Shown here: in pieces, positions 44,853 to 52,430 of the stretch | Layout: every line of letters starts with the position of its first letter | Numbering within the stretch: the first letter of the stretch is position 1 | Assembly: GCF_000420845.1 (NCBI RefSeq) | Contig: NZ_ATVS01000006.1 | Coordinates: 1 to 64,000 of the forward strand | DNA length: 64,000 bases | Direction: 5' to 3' | DNA from: Butyrivibrio sp. AE3009 | GTDB taxonomy: Bacteria; Bacillota; Clostridia; Lachnospirales; Lachnospiraceae | Translations under genes and position numbers: made by a program | The notes under the pieces: generated by a model | The model's input: only the letters and a program-made list of their open reading frames with translations | Told to the model about the DNA's origin: nothing | Databases searched by the model: none

Positions 44853-44866
44853 TGTAACCGCTTACA
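44853..44866. promoter_or_regulatory. cre-like site upstream of the pectinase (TGTAACCGCTTACA)
   Basis: All consensus positions of TGWAANCGNTNWCA match. It lies downstream of the predicted -10 box, 69 bases before the start codon, a repressing position. It is the second perfect cre match in the window besides 1802-1815. Confidence 0.6.
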
Positions 44867-44888
44867 TCCATTTGTAAAACGTGCCTCT

Positions 44889-44918
44889 ATCTTAGCATAT
44901 CGTCATCGACGAAAACAA
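44889..44918 (-). promoter_or_regulatory. Candidate promoter of the giant pectinase gene
   Basis: On the minus strand TTGTTT (44913-44918) and TAAGAT (44889-44894) are 18 bases apart. The remaining 388-base gap to tRNA-Arg is AT-rich and holds a palindrome TGTCAGAATTGACA at 45020-45033 but no gene. Confidence 0.4.
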
Positions 44919-45119
44919 GAGAAAAATGGAAGTTTCTTTCATATATATCGCTTAAAAGTCAACAAAGTTTCATGTGCTAAATTTATGCACTTTGTACAAA
45001 AACTGATAATATTTACATTTGTCAGAATTGACAGATTATATAAAACAAAATCATGTATGCGGTTTCATAAACACCACTAAATGCTGAAAAAATAAATTTA
45101 AAAATTTAGAAATTTATTA

Positions 45120-45148
45120 TTGACATTAATGTAACTCGTGCATATAAT
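45120..45148 (+). promoter_or_regulatory. Consensus promoter of tRNA-Arg(ACG)
   Basis: Perfect TTGACA (45120-45125) and perfect TATAAT (45143-45148) with 17-base spacing, 24 bases ahead of the tRNA. Confidence 0.9.
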
Positions 45149-45172
45149 AGATTTGTTGTCGATACGGCACAT

Positions 45173-45246
45173 GTGCGTGTAGCTCAGCTGGATAGAGCGT
45201 CTGGCTACGGACCAGAAGGTCGTGGGTTCGAATCCTGTCACGCACA
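45173..45246 (+). tRNA. tRNA-Arg (anticodon ACG)
   Basis: Acceptor GTGCGTG pairs with CACGCAC, anticodon arm TCTGG-CTACGGA-CCAGA gives ACG (A34 to be edited to inosine), T arm GTGGG-TTCGAAT-CCTGT. Single gene with its own promoter and terminator. Confidence 0.96.
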
Positions 45247-45257
45247 CTAATATGTAA

Positions 45258-45291
45258 GAGGACTGCGGAATCATTCCACAGTCCTTTTTTT
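45258..45291 (+). terminator. Intrinsic terminator after tRNA-Arg
   Basis: AGGACTG and GGA pair with TCC and CAGTCCT, followed by seven T. Confidence 0.88.
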
Positions 45292-45297
45292 GTTTCA

Positions 45298-45330
45298 CAA
45301 TGTTAAAATAATCCTACCCAATGCTAAAAA
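45298..45330 (+). promoter_or_regulatory. 21-bp-period direct repeats upstream of the TRAP operon
   Basis: CAATGTTAAAAT (45298-45309) and CAATGCTAAAAA (45319-45330) agree at 10 of 12 positions and start 21 bases apart. They precede a TATAAT box at 45362-45367. Direct repeats on one helix face suit an AraC-type response regulator such as the one encoded at 50520. Confidence 0.5.
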
Positions 45331-45372
45331 TGTCCGATTTATCGTCAAAGCCTCCCTTATTTATAATTTAAT

Positions 45373-45391
45373 TGTCAGTAATAAACTGACA
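45373..45391. promoter_or_regulatory. Palindrome TGTCAGTAATAAACTGACA in the TRAP leader
   Basis: Perfect 7-base arms around AATAA sit 6 bases past the TATAAT box at 45362-45367, so near the transcription start. It could be an operator. The shorter TGTCAGAATTGACA at 45020 has the same half-site. Confidence 0.5.
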
Positions 45392-45439
45392 GTACATTTC
45401 TGTAACCATTAGATTTCTTAAGAAAAGGGAGGTTTTACA

Positions 45440-46576
45440 ATGAAGAAAAGGTTATTATCGGTAATTCTCACAGCAGTTACAGTTCTGTCAATGACAGCCT
45501 GCGGCGTTTCAGCTCCTGAAGTTCCTGAAGCAGCCCCTGCAGCTGAAACACCTGCAGCTGAAACACCTGCAGCTGAAACACCTGCAGCTGAAGCTCCGGC
45601 TACTGAGACTCCTGCTACTGAAGCTCCTGCAGCAGAGGAAGCAGCTACACCTGCAGCAGACGCCATCACACTTGTCATGGCAGAAGTTAACCCTCTTGAT
45701 ACAATCGTCGGCATGACCGATCAGAAGTTCAAAGAGGAAGTTGAAGCAAGATCCGGCGGTTCCATCATCATCGACCTTCAGGCCAGCGGTGTACTTGGTT
45801 CAGAGAACGACGTTCTTGACACAATGCTGGGCGGCGGCGGAACCATCGACATCTCTCGTATCTCTGCTTTTGCTCTTACCAGCTACGGCGGACAGAAGTC
45901 AATGCTCCTGTCTCTTCCATATATCTTCACCAGCCGTGAACACTTCTGGAATTTCGCAACTTCAGATCTTGCACAGGAATTCCTTCAGGAGCCCTCTGAA
46001 AACGGCAGCGGCGTAAGAGGTCTCTTCTACGGCGAAGAAGGTTTCCGTCATTTCTTCACATCCTATGAAATCGAAGACATTAACTCCTTCAAGGGCAAAA
46101 AGATCCGTGTGTCCAACGACCCTATCATGAACGGTCTTGTTGAAGGTCTTGGCGCATCTCCTACAGTTGTAGCCTTCGGCGAACTCTATTCAGCTCTTCA
46201 GACCGGCGTTGTTGACGGCGCAGAGCAGCCCATCGCCAACTACAAGTCCAACGCATTCCCTGAGGTTGCTCCTTACATGATCCTCGACGGACACACCCTC
46301 GGCGCTATTCAGGTCATCATCACAGACGAAGCCTGGAATAAGCTCTCACCTGAGCAGCAGGATATCCTCGTTGAGGCAGGAAAGGTTGCTTCCGAATACA
46401 ATCGTTCAATCTCTGAAGAGAAGGAACAGGAAGTTCTAAAGGAGCTCAAGGACAGCGGCGTTACCATCATCGAAGTTGATGACATCACACCTTGGCAGGA
46501 AGCAGTTAAGCCTGTTATCGAAGAGAACATCAAGGGTCTTGAGGACTACTATCAGAAGATCGTAGACATGAAGTGA
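45440..46576 (+). CDS. dctP: TRAP transporter substrate-binding lipoprotein (DctP family)
   Basis: The 378-residue protein starts MKKRLLSVIL with a lipobox LSMTAC, so it is a lipid-anchored binding protein for a tripartite ATP-independent periplasmic transporter, which typically takes up carboxylates or uronates. A 15-base repeat coded linker (AAETP units) separates anchor and domain. DctP features include the central IRVSNDPIMNGLVEGLGASP region and VVAFGELYSALQTGVVDGAEQP, with the Arg that usually binds the ligand carboxylate. GGGAGG precedes the ATG. First gene of dctPQM. Confidence 0.94.
   Translation: MKKRLLSVILTAVTVLSMTACGVSAPEVPEAAPAAETPAAETPAAETPAAEAPATETPATEAPAAEEAATPAADAITLVMAEVNPLDTIVGMTDQKFKEEVEARSGGSIIIDLQASGVLGSENDVLDTMLGGGGTIDISRISAFALTSYGGQKSMLLSLPYIFTSREHFWNFATSDLAQEFLQEPSENGSGVRGLFYGEEGFRHFFTSYEIEDINSFKGKKIRVSNDPIMNGLVEGLGASPTVVAFGELYSALQTGVVDGAEQPIANYKSNAFPEVAPYMILDGHTLGAIQVIITDEAWNKLSPEQQDILVEAGKVASEYNRSISEEKEQEVLKELKDSGVTIIEVDDITPWQEAVKPVIEENIKGLEDYYQKIVDMK
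45530..45600 (+). repeat. 15-bp tandem repeat coding for the AAETP linker
   Basis: Units of GCAGCTGAAACACCT repeat with little change, then degrade into related units. The linker mirrors that of the sugar-binding lipoprotein at 228-327. Confidence 0.85.
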
Positions 46577-46618
46577 TAACAGATCACTCTGTCACCGCCA
46601 AAAAGGAGCGTATTCTAT

Positions 46619-47146
46619 ATGAGATCATTCTTTAACGCGGTAGATAAGATAAAGCCCTTATACGATGTGACCTACAAAATAATACTGTTTGTATGCAAGC
46701 TCCTGCTGGTGGCGGATATTCTGATCACCAGCATGAGCGTGCTCGGAAGATATGTCTCCTTTGTTCCGGATCCTTCCTGGAGTGAGGAGGTCGTCCTTAC
46801 TCTCATGTCCTACATGGCCGTATTGTCTGCGGCTCTCGCCATAAGACGCGGCGCTCACATCCGTATGACCGCTTTTGACAGATATCTGCCCAAAGCACTA
46901 ATAAACATCCTCGATCTTGTCGCTGATGTCTTCATCATGATCCTTGCCTTTGTAATGCTGATCGTGGGCTGGAAATATGCATCGACCATCGGCAGCAAGG
47001 GCGTGTACGTATCACTTCCCAAGCTCTCAAGATTCTGGATGTATTTTCCCATTCCGGTTGCCGGGCTTGCCATGATCATCTTTGAACTGGAAGCCATCTA
47101 CAACCATATCAAAAAATTTTTCATAAAGGAGGAAGCTGAAACATGA
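46619..47146 (+). CDS. dctQ: TRAP transporter small permease (DctQ family)
   Basis: The 175-residue protein has four membrane helices and the DctQ hallmark WSEEVVLTLMSYMAVLSAALA followed by RRGAHIRM. DctQ bridges the binding protein to the large permease. AAAAGGAG precedes the ATG, 42 bases after dctP. Its stop overlaps the start of dctM by 4 bases. Confidence 0.93.
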   Translation: MRSFFNAVDKIKPLYDVTYKIILFVCKLLLVADILITSMSVLGRYVSFVPDPSWSEEVVLTLMSYMAVLSAALAIRRGAHIRMTAFDRYLPKALINILDLVADVFIMILAFVMLIVGWKYASTIGSKGVYVSLPKLSRFWMYFPIPVAGLAMIIFELEAIYNHIKKFFIKEEAET

Positions 47147-48438
47147 CTGCAAATACAACTGCCATTGCGATATTGCTCATCAGCTTTCTCGTAATGATCT
47201 TTCTAAGATTTCAGATTGCTTATGCGGTTGCCCTGTCCTCTATCTTCTGTCTTCTCTATCAGGGACTGCCGCTTACCACCGTATGTCAGCAGATGGTAAA
47301 AGGAATATCCTCCTTCAGCCTTATGGCTGTACCCTTCTTCATAACCATGGGCTGCATAATGGGTTCGGGAGGCATTTCGGAAAAACTGATCGCACTGGCC
47401 GATGCCTGTGTAGGATGGATGACCGGCGGAATGGCCATGGTCAACATCGTAGCCTCCTACTTTTTTGGCGGAATCTCAGGTTCTGCCGCAGCTGATACCG
47501 CCTCCCTCGGAAGTATCCTTATTCCCATGATGGTGGAACAGGGATATGACGATGATTTTTCCACCGCAGTTACCATAACCTCCTCCTGTGAAGGCCTGCT
47601 TGTTCCTCCCAGTCACAACATGGTCATCTACGCTATGAGCGCCGGAGGAGTGTCGGTGGGAAGCCTCTTCCTGGCGGGATACATACCCGGCGCGCTGCTG
47701 GCTGTATCCCTGATGGCAGGCTCATATATCATTTCCAAGAAGCGCCACTACCCCAAAGGTGAGAGATTCAGCTTTAAGAAATTCCTGAAGCAGCTGGGTA
47801 CCTCCTTCTGGGCTCTGGCAGCGGTTATCATAGTGGTTGTAGGTGTAGTCGGAGGTATGTTCACCGCCACGGAATCAGCGGCCATCGCTGTTATCTACAG
47901 CCTTATCGTCAGCGTATTTATCTACAAGGGGCTGGACCTTAAGGGCGTATGGAAAACACTGGAACAGTGCGTTGACACTCTTTCCATCGTGCTGATCCTG
48001 ATCGCCACCTCCAGTATCTTCGGATACTGCCTGACCACCCTGCACGTTCCGGATCTGGCAGCCCGCGCCATCATCGGGCTTACAAGAAATCCGGTACTTA
48101 TCGCACTGCTACTTAACCTGATCCTGCTGGTTCTTGGCTGCATCATGGATATGGCGCCAATTATTCTAATCGCAACGCCGATCCTTCTGCCCATCGCCAC
48201 CTCCATCGGGATCAACCCGATCCAGTTTGGAATAATGATAGTACTGAACTGCGGTATCGGACTTCTGACTCCGCCTGTAGGCGCCGTTCTTTTCATCGGC
48301 TCTGCAGTGGGCAAGGTGAAAATGGAGAGAGTCGTCAAGGCTACACTGCCCTTCTACCTGTGCATGATAGTAGTACTCCTCCTTCTCACCTTCATCCCGG
48401 AGATCAGTATGTTCCTGCCTAATCTACTGATGAAGTAA
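47143..48438 (+). CDS. dctM: TRAP transporter large permease (DctM family)
   Basis: The 431-residue protein has about 12 membrane helices and family motifs VPFFITMGCIMGSGGISEKL, FFGGISGSAAADTASLG, CEGLLVPPSHNMVIYA and NCGIGLLTPPVGAVLF. It forms the Na+-coupled channel unit. Translationally coupled to dctQ. The solute is not identifiable from sequence; with a pectin-degrading enzyme encoded beside it, a uronate is a reasonable guess. Confidence 0.96.
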   Translation: MTANTTAIAILLISFLVMIFLRFQIAYAVALSSIFCLLYQGLPLTTVCQQMVKGISSFSLMAVPFFITMGCIMGSGGISEKLIALADACVGWMTGGMAMVNIVASYFFGGISGSAAADTASLGSILIPMMVEQGYDDDFSTAVTITSSCEGLLVPPSHNMVIYAMSAGGVSVGSLFLAGYIPGALLAVSLMAGSYIISKKRHYPKGERFSFKKFLKQLGTSFWALAAVIIVVVGVVGGMFTATESAAIAVIYSLIVSVFIYKGLDLKGVWKTLEQCVDTLSIVLILIATSSIFGYCLTTLHVPDLAARAIIGLTRNPVLIALLLNLILLVLGCIMDMAPIILIATPILLPIATSIGINPIQFGIMIVLNCGIGLLTPPVGAVLFIGSAVGKVKMERVVKATLPFYLCMIVVLLLLTFIPEISMFLPNLLMK

Positions 48439-48461
48439 AAATACGCGAAAGGCTCTAAACT

Positions 48462-48932
48462 ATGGAATACAGATATTCATGCGACGTCAAACCATCAGAC
48501 CTCTGGAAAATGGCAATGCTCAGAACTTATAAATCCCCTGTGGGTGTAGTCAATATCCTTTTTACCCTGGCTATGATAGCCCTGTCCTTCAGATTCATGG
48601 CTTCATCCCCTGCTATCATAAAAGGCCTGCTCCTCTTTGGGCTCACTCTTTTCCCTGTGATCCAGCCCCTTGCCACCTACGGAATGTGTGTAAAGCAGTT
48701 GGAGGACATGCCCAGAGATATGGAGCTCACCTTTTCTGACAGAGGGATTCACGTACGGGCCGGCGAAAGTACTGAGGACCTGTCCTGGAAAAAGGTTAAG
48801 AACGCCATACGTAGGAAGAACATGATAGTGATCCTCTCCGATGAGACCCACGGCTACATGATCACAAACAGAGAGCTGGGGCAGGACAAAGATGCGTTCT
48901 TTGACTATCTTTGCAGCAAGATCAGAGCCTGA
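48462..48932 (+). CDS. YcxB-like membrane protein
   Basis: The 156-residue protein has two adjacent membrane helices (about residues 25-70) and a C-terminal domain with the DRGIHVRAGESTEDLSWKKVKNA pattern of the YcxB-like family (a PH-like fold). Its function is unknown. It starts 23 bases after dctM and is probably in the same transcript. A strong hairpin follows before the histidine kinase gene. Confidence 0.75.
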   Translation: MEYRYSCDVKPSDLWKMAMLRTYKSPVGVVNILFTLAMIALSFRFMASSPAIIKGLLLFGLTLFPVIQPLATYGMCVKQLEDMPRDMELTFSDRGIHVRAGESTEDLSWKKVKNAIRRKNMIVILSDETHGYMITNRELGQDKDAFFDYLCSKIRA

Positions 48933-48957
48933 GTAACATAGCAATTAACGTTAAACC

Positions 48958-48991
48958 GCGCTATAATTATCTTGAGGGATAGTTATAGCGC
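48958..48991 (+). promoter_or_regulatory. 14-bp hairpin spanning a TATAAT box before the kinase gene
   Basis: GCGCTATAATTATC pairs with GATAGTTATAGCGC around TTGAGG with a single wobble. A TATAAT (48962-48967) lies in the left arm with only a weak -35. It could be an operator over an internal promoter, or an RNA hairpin limiting read-through; no T run follows. Confidence 0.5.
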
Positions 48992-49009
48992 AGTTCTTAT
49001 GTTGGGGAC

Positions 49010-50518
49010 ATGAAAAAAGTCAGAAGAATTTGGGAAAAACTCACCATCAGTAATAAAATAAGGATGTTCACCACCAGCGTTTTCGTGGCCATTGTCGCTG
49101 CACTTTTGTTTGATGTATGGATAGTGCGGCTATTTGTCATGGATTTTAATGACATTATGGAGGCCAACTCCAAATGCGGCGAGATCGTAGCTGCCCTTAA
49201 TCGGGAGACCGATGCCTTTGATGAATATGTCAGAAGTACAGGTTCTGTCAGCGACGAGGACTGGACCCGCTGCACCAGGCAGACCCACGATGCGATCTAT
49301 GGAATTCCCCTTACCTACAATAGTCTCGGAGATGGCAGATACGCCCAGCTCCAGGCCCTTCGTTTTGCCTATGATAAATACTGCAGCTACCGCAATCAGG
49401 TTATCTCTGAATATCATTCGGAACAGGTCTATGTAAAAAAGCTCTATGACGTCTATACAATGCAGAAATACCTTTCGCTCTACGCTCAGCGCCTGGTGGA
49501 CATGACCATGGAGGAGGGAAATGCCCGTTACAGGCAGCTCCTTCCTGTGGTTTTCCGGGTTCCCTTTATTGCTGCCGGGCTCAGCGTCATTCTTTTTTAT
49601 GTAATTCTCCAGATATCAAGGCTTCTAAACAGAAGCGTCACTGCACCGGTTCTTAAGCTCGCCAATGCCTCCAGGAAAATCGCCGCCAATGACTATTTCA
49701 TCGATGATGTGGTAGTCGATAACAAGGACGAACTTGGCGAAATGGTATCTGCCTTCAACAAGATGAAATTCGCCACGGGAGAATATATCAAAGCCATGGA
49801 AGAGCGCCGTGAAGCCCTGGACAAGCTCCATGCCCAGGAGCTGGAGAATCTTGAGATTGAGAAACAGCTTGAGACCATGAATTTGGAGCTTCTTAAGAGT
49901 CAGATCAATCCACATTTTCTTTTTAACACCCTGAATGTAATTGCAGGAACCGCCAATCTCGAGGGGGCCGCCACCACAGAGCGGATGACAGAGGCCCTTA
50001 GCTCCCTCTTTAGATACAACCTCAAGACCCAGACAAAGGAGTCACTATTGTCCCAGGAGCTGAAGATCTCCGGAGATTATATGTATCTTCAGAAGATGCG
50101 CTTTGGCTCCAGGGTTGAGTATGAAGTAAAGTGCGAGGTAGATGAAGGAAGCGTTATCGTTCCCACCTTCACCTTCCAGCCTCTGTTGGAAAATGCCATA
50201 ATTCACGGCATCTCTCCAAAAGTTGAGGGAGGAAAAGTCTCCGTAGCCGTTGGAAGGGACGAATCGGATGATAACAGGCTTTCCATCGAAGTGTCCGACA
50301 CCGGCGTTGGCATGGATAACGACACTCTTTGCAAGATAAGACAGCAGCTTGGCTGCGGCGAAACGCCCGAGACCGACAAGGACCTGGTGGGCATAGGTCT
50401 TGGAAACATCAACAGAAGGTTAAGAGCCATGTACGACAACGCAGCTCTGCAGATTGACAGCAAGAAGGATGTGGGCACCACCATCCGCATCCTCATTCCA
50501 TTACAGGGAGCGCAGTAA
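49010..50518 (+). CDS. Sensor histidine kinase (LytS/YesM type)
   Basis: The 502-residue protein has two membrane helices (about residues 19-45 and 183-203) enclosing a 135-residue extracellular sensor region. A HAMP segment and coiled coil (about 205-290) follow, then the His_kinase domain with the phosphoacceptor in QINPHFLFNTLNVI (about residue 300) and an ATPase domain (NAIIHGISPK, DTGVGM, GIGLGNINRRL). This class pairs with AraC-type response regulators to control solute uptake. The stop TAA is separated from the regulator ATG by one base. Confidence 0.94.
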   Translation: MKKVRRIWEKLTISNKIRMFTTSVFVAIVAALLFDVWIVRLFVMDFNDIMEANSKCGEIVAALNRETDAFDEYVRSTGSVSDEDWTRCTRQTHDAIYGIPLTYNSLGDGRYAQLQALRFAYDKYCSYRNQVISEYHSEQVYVKKLYDVYTMQKYLSLYAQRLVDMTMEEGNARYRQLLPVVFRVPFIAAGLSVILFYVILQISRLLNRSVTAPVLKLANASRKIAANDYFIDDVVVDNKDELGEMVSAFNKMKFATGEYIKAMEERREALDKLHAQELENLEIEKQLETMNLELLKSQINPHFLFNTLNVIAGTANLEGAATTERMTEALSSLFRYNLKTQTKESLLSQELKISGDYMYLQKMRFGSRVEYEVKCEVDEGSVIVPTFTFQPLLENAIIHGISPKVEGGKVSVAVGRDESDDNRLSIEVSDTGVGMDNDTLCKIRQQLGCGETPETDKDLVGIGLGNINRRLRAMYDNAALQIDSKKDVGTTIRILIPLQGAQ

Positions 50519-50519
50519 A

Positions 50520-51326
50520 ATGAACAAATACAGAATACTTGTAGCTGATGACGAACCTATCGAAAGACAGGTAATACAGAAAAAGATAATGGGCTTTTTC
50601 CCGGAGGACGTGGAAATAGTCACGGCTGAAAACGGCCTTCAGGCTGTGGAGCAGTATTCGCAAAAGGACTGCCGCATTGCTCTTCTTGATATAGAAATGC
50701 CCGGAATGAACGGCCTTGAAGCTGCTGCCTCCATAAGGAAAAATTATAGGAACGCCTGCATCATCTTCCTGACGGCCTTCGACGAATTCAGCTATGCCAA
50801 GAAGGCAATCGAAGTAAGGGCCCTGGATTATCTGCTAAAGCCCGGGAATGATGAGGATCTGGTGAATGTCTTGGAGGAGGCCTTCAGATTGACGGATATG
50901 GCAGAAAAGCTCCCGTACCTGGACAGCACCGTGACGAATGCTATGATCGGTGAAGTGCCAGGCACCTTGAAATACGCGGAGCCGGGCACCGGCAGGACCG
51001 ATGCAGCATTTGTACAGCAGGTAAAAGAGTATATTGAGGGGCACTACAGAGATGATATCGCATTGCAGGACATTGCAGATATCTTCGGCTACTCCGATGT
51101 GTATTTCTGCAAGCTGTTTAAGCAGAGCTTTGGCATGAATTTCATATCTTATTTAAATAACTATCGCATAGAGAAGGCTAAGAATCTGCTGGCCAATCCT
51201 ATTATCAACATTAAGGATGTCAGCGTAAAAGCAGGCTTTCGCGATGCCAACTATTTTACCAGGATATTTAAGAGAATGGAGGGCGCAACCCCCAGCGAGT
51301 ACAGGAGCAAAGTCTGCGGAATATGA
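50520..51326 (+). CDS. AraC-type response regulator (YesN-like)
   Basis: The 268-residue protein has a receiver domain (DDEPIERQ, phosphoacceptor Asp in LLDIEMPGMNG, LLKPG) and two C-terminal AraC helix-turn-helix motifs (LQDIADIFGYSDVYFCKLFK; IKDVSVKAGFRDANYFTRIF). The receiver-HTH linker is short. The ATG at 50520 has AGGGAG upstream. It overlaps the next gene by 4 bases. Its likely target is the dctPQM promoter with its 21-base-period repeats. Confidence 0.94.
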   Translation: MNKYRILVADDEPIERQVIQKKIMGFFPEDVEIVTAENGLQAVEQYSQKDCRIALLDIEMPGMNGLEAAASIRKNYRNACIIFLTAFDEFSYAKKAIEVRALDYLLKPGNDEDLVNVLEEAFRLTDMAEKLPYLDSTVTNAMIGEVPGTLKYAEPGTGRTDAAFVQQVKEYIEGHYRDDIALQDIADIFGYSDVYFCKLFKQSFGMNFISYLNNYRIEKAKNLLANPIINIKDVSVKAGFRDANYFTRIFKRMEGATPSEYRSKVCGI

Positions 51327-52342
51327 GTAAGGAAACAAGGATACTTATCATTTGCATATTGACGGCATTAACTGCTACTTTGGCAGTAACCTTCGCAGCC
51401 TGCAGATATCTGCAGGTAAGATCTAAAGCTCCTGCCCCGGAGTATATCTTTTTCTATGCGGAAAACCAGGCTGCTGATTATCCCACAACTCTCGGTGCGC
51501 AGTATTTTGCCGACCTTGCGTATGAAAGAACCCAGGGCCGCATCAAGATCCTGGTGAAGCACTCTGCGGAGCTTGGCAGCGAAAGCGAGGTTCTGCAGCA
51601 GATGTCCTACGGCGGTATCGCTTTTGCCAGAGTATCCATATCACAGTTGGCGGAGTATGTGCCTGAGATGAACGTTCTGCAGATGCCCTATCTCTATGAC
51701 AGCTCGGAGCATATGTGGCGTGTCCTTGATGGGGAGATCGGAGATGATTTCAGAAATAAGCCTGAGAGCTACGGCCTTGTGGGCCTGTCCTGGTATGATG
51801 CCGGCGCAAGAAACTTCTACAGCACCAAACCCATTGAGAAACTTGAAGACCTGGAGGGAATGAATATCCGTGTCCAGGAATCAGAGGTGATGGCAGACAT
51901 GATCTCCGCTCTGGGAGCCAATCCTGCCAAGATCGTATATTCAGAAGTGTACTCTGCATTAGAGCAGGGTATAGTCGAAGCCGCAGAAAACAACTGGCCC
52001 TCCTACGAATCCATGGGCCACTACAAGGTTGCCAAGTACTACACCCTGGACGAGCACACCAGAGTCCCTGAGCTGCAGCTGGCCTCCAAGGTAATCTGGG
52101 ATACCCTCTCCGAAGCTGACAGGCAGATTCTGATGGACTGCGCCAAAGAATCCTCCCTCTACGAAAGACAGCTCTGGTCAGAGCGTGAAAAAAGCTCCCG
52201 CAAGATTGCCCAGGCCGCCGGAGTTACCACCATCAACCTCTCCCTTTCCGAGAAACAGCGCTTCCGGGAGGCCATGAGCAGTGTCTACAGCAAATACTGC
52301 GGGGAGGATATGGATATTTTGAATCAGATCATGGAGTACTGA
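51323..52342 (+). CDS. DctP-like solute-binding protein coupled to the two-component system
   Basis: The 339-residue protein has an N-terminal membrane segment ending TFAAC, which could be a lipobox or a plain anchor, and a DctP domain (IRVQESEVMADMISALGANP, EVYSALEQGIVEAAENNWPS). It is only distantly like the dctP at 45440 and lacks the repeat linker. It overlaps the response regulator gene, not transporter genes, so it probably presents ligand to the kinase rather than to the permease. Some kinases of this type use a dedicated binding protein as sensor subunit. Confidence 0.85.
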   Translation: MSKETRILIICILTALTATLAVTFAACRYLQVRSKAPAPEYIFFYAENQAADYPTTLGAQYFADLAYERTQGRIKILVKHSAELGSESEVLQQMSYGGIAFARVSISQLAEYVPEMNVLQMPYLYDSSEHMWRVLDGEIGDDFRNKPESYGLVGLSWYDAGARNFYSTKPIEKLEDLEGMNIRVQESEVMADMISALGANPAKIVYSEVYSALEQGIVEAAENNWPSYESMGHYKVAKYYTLDEHTRVPELQLASKVIWDTLSEADRQILMDCAKESSLYERQLWSEREKSSRKIAQAAGVTTINLSLSEKQRFREAMSSVYSKYCGEDMDILNQIMEY

Positions 52343-52360
52343 GCGTCACCCCGTTTTTTC

Positions 52361-52408
52361 AAAAACTCCAAATATCTCAACCAATCCTGAGATATTTGGA
52401 GTTTTTAT
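52361..52408. terminator. Bidirectional intrinsic terminator
   Basis: AAAAACTCCAAATATCTCA pairs perfectly with TGAGATATTTGGAGTTTTT. A/T runs on both sides let it serve the plus-strand kinase operon and the minus-strand HD-GYP gene. Confidence 0.9.
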
Positions 52409-52430
52409 TTGGAGTTACTTGTTTTTTGAG

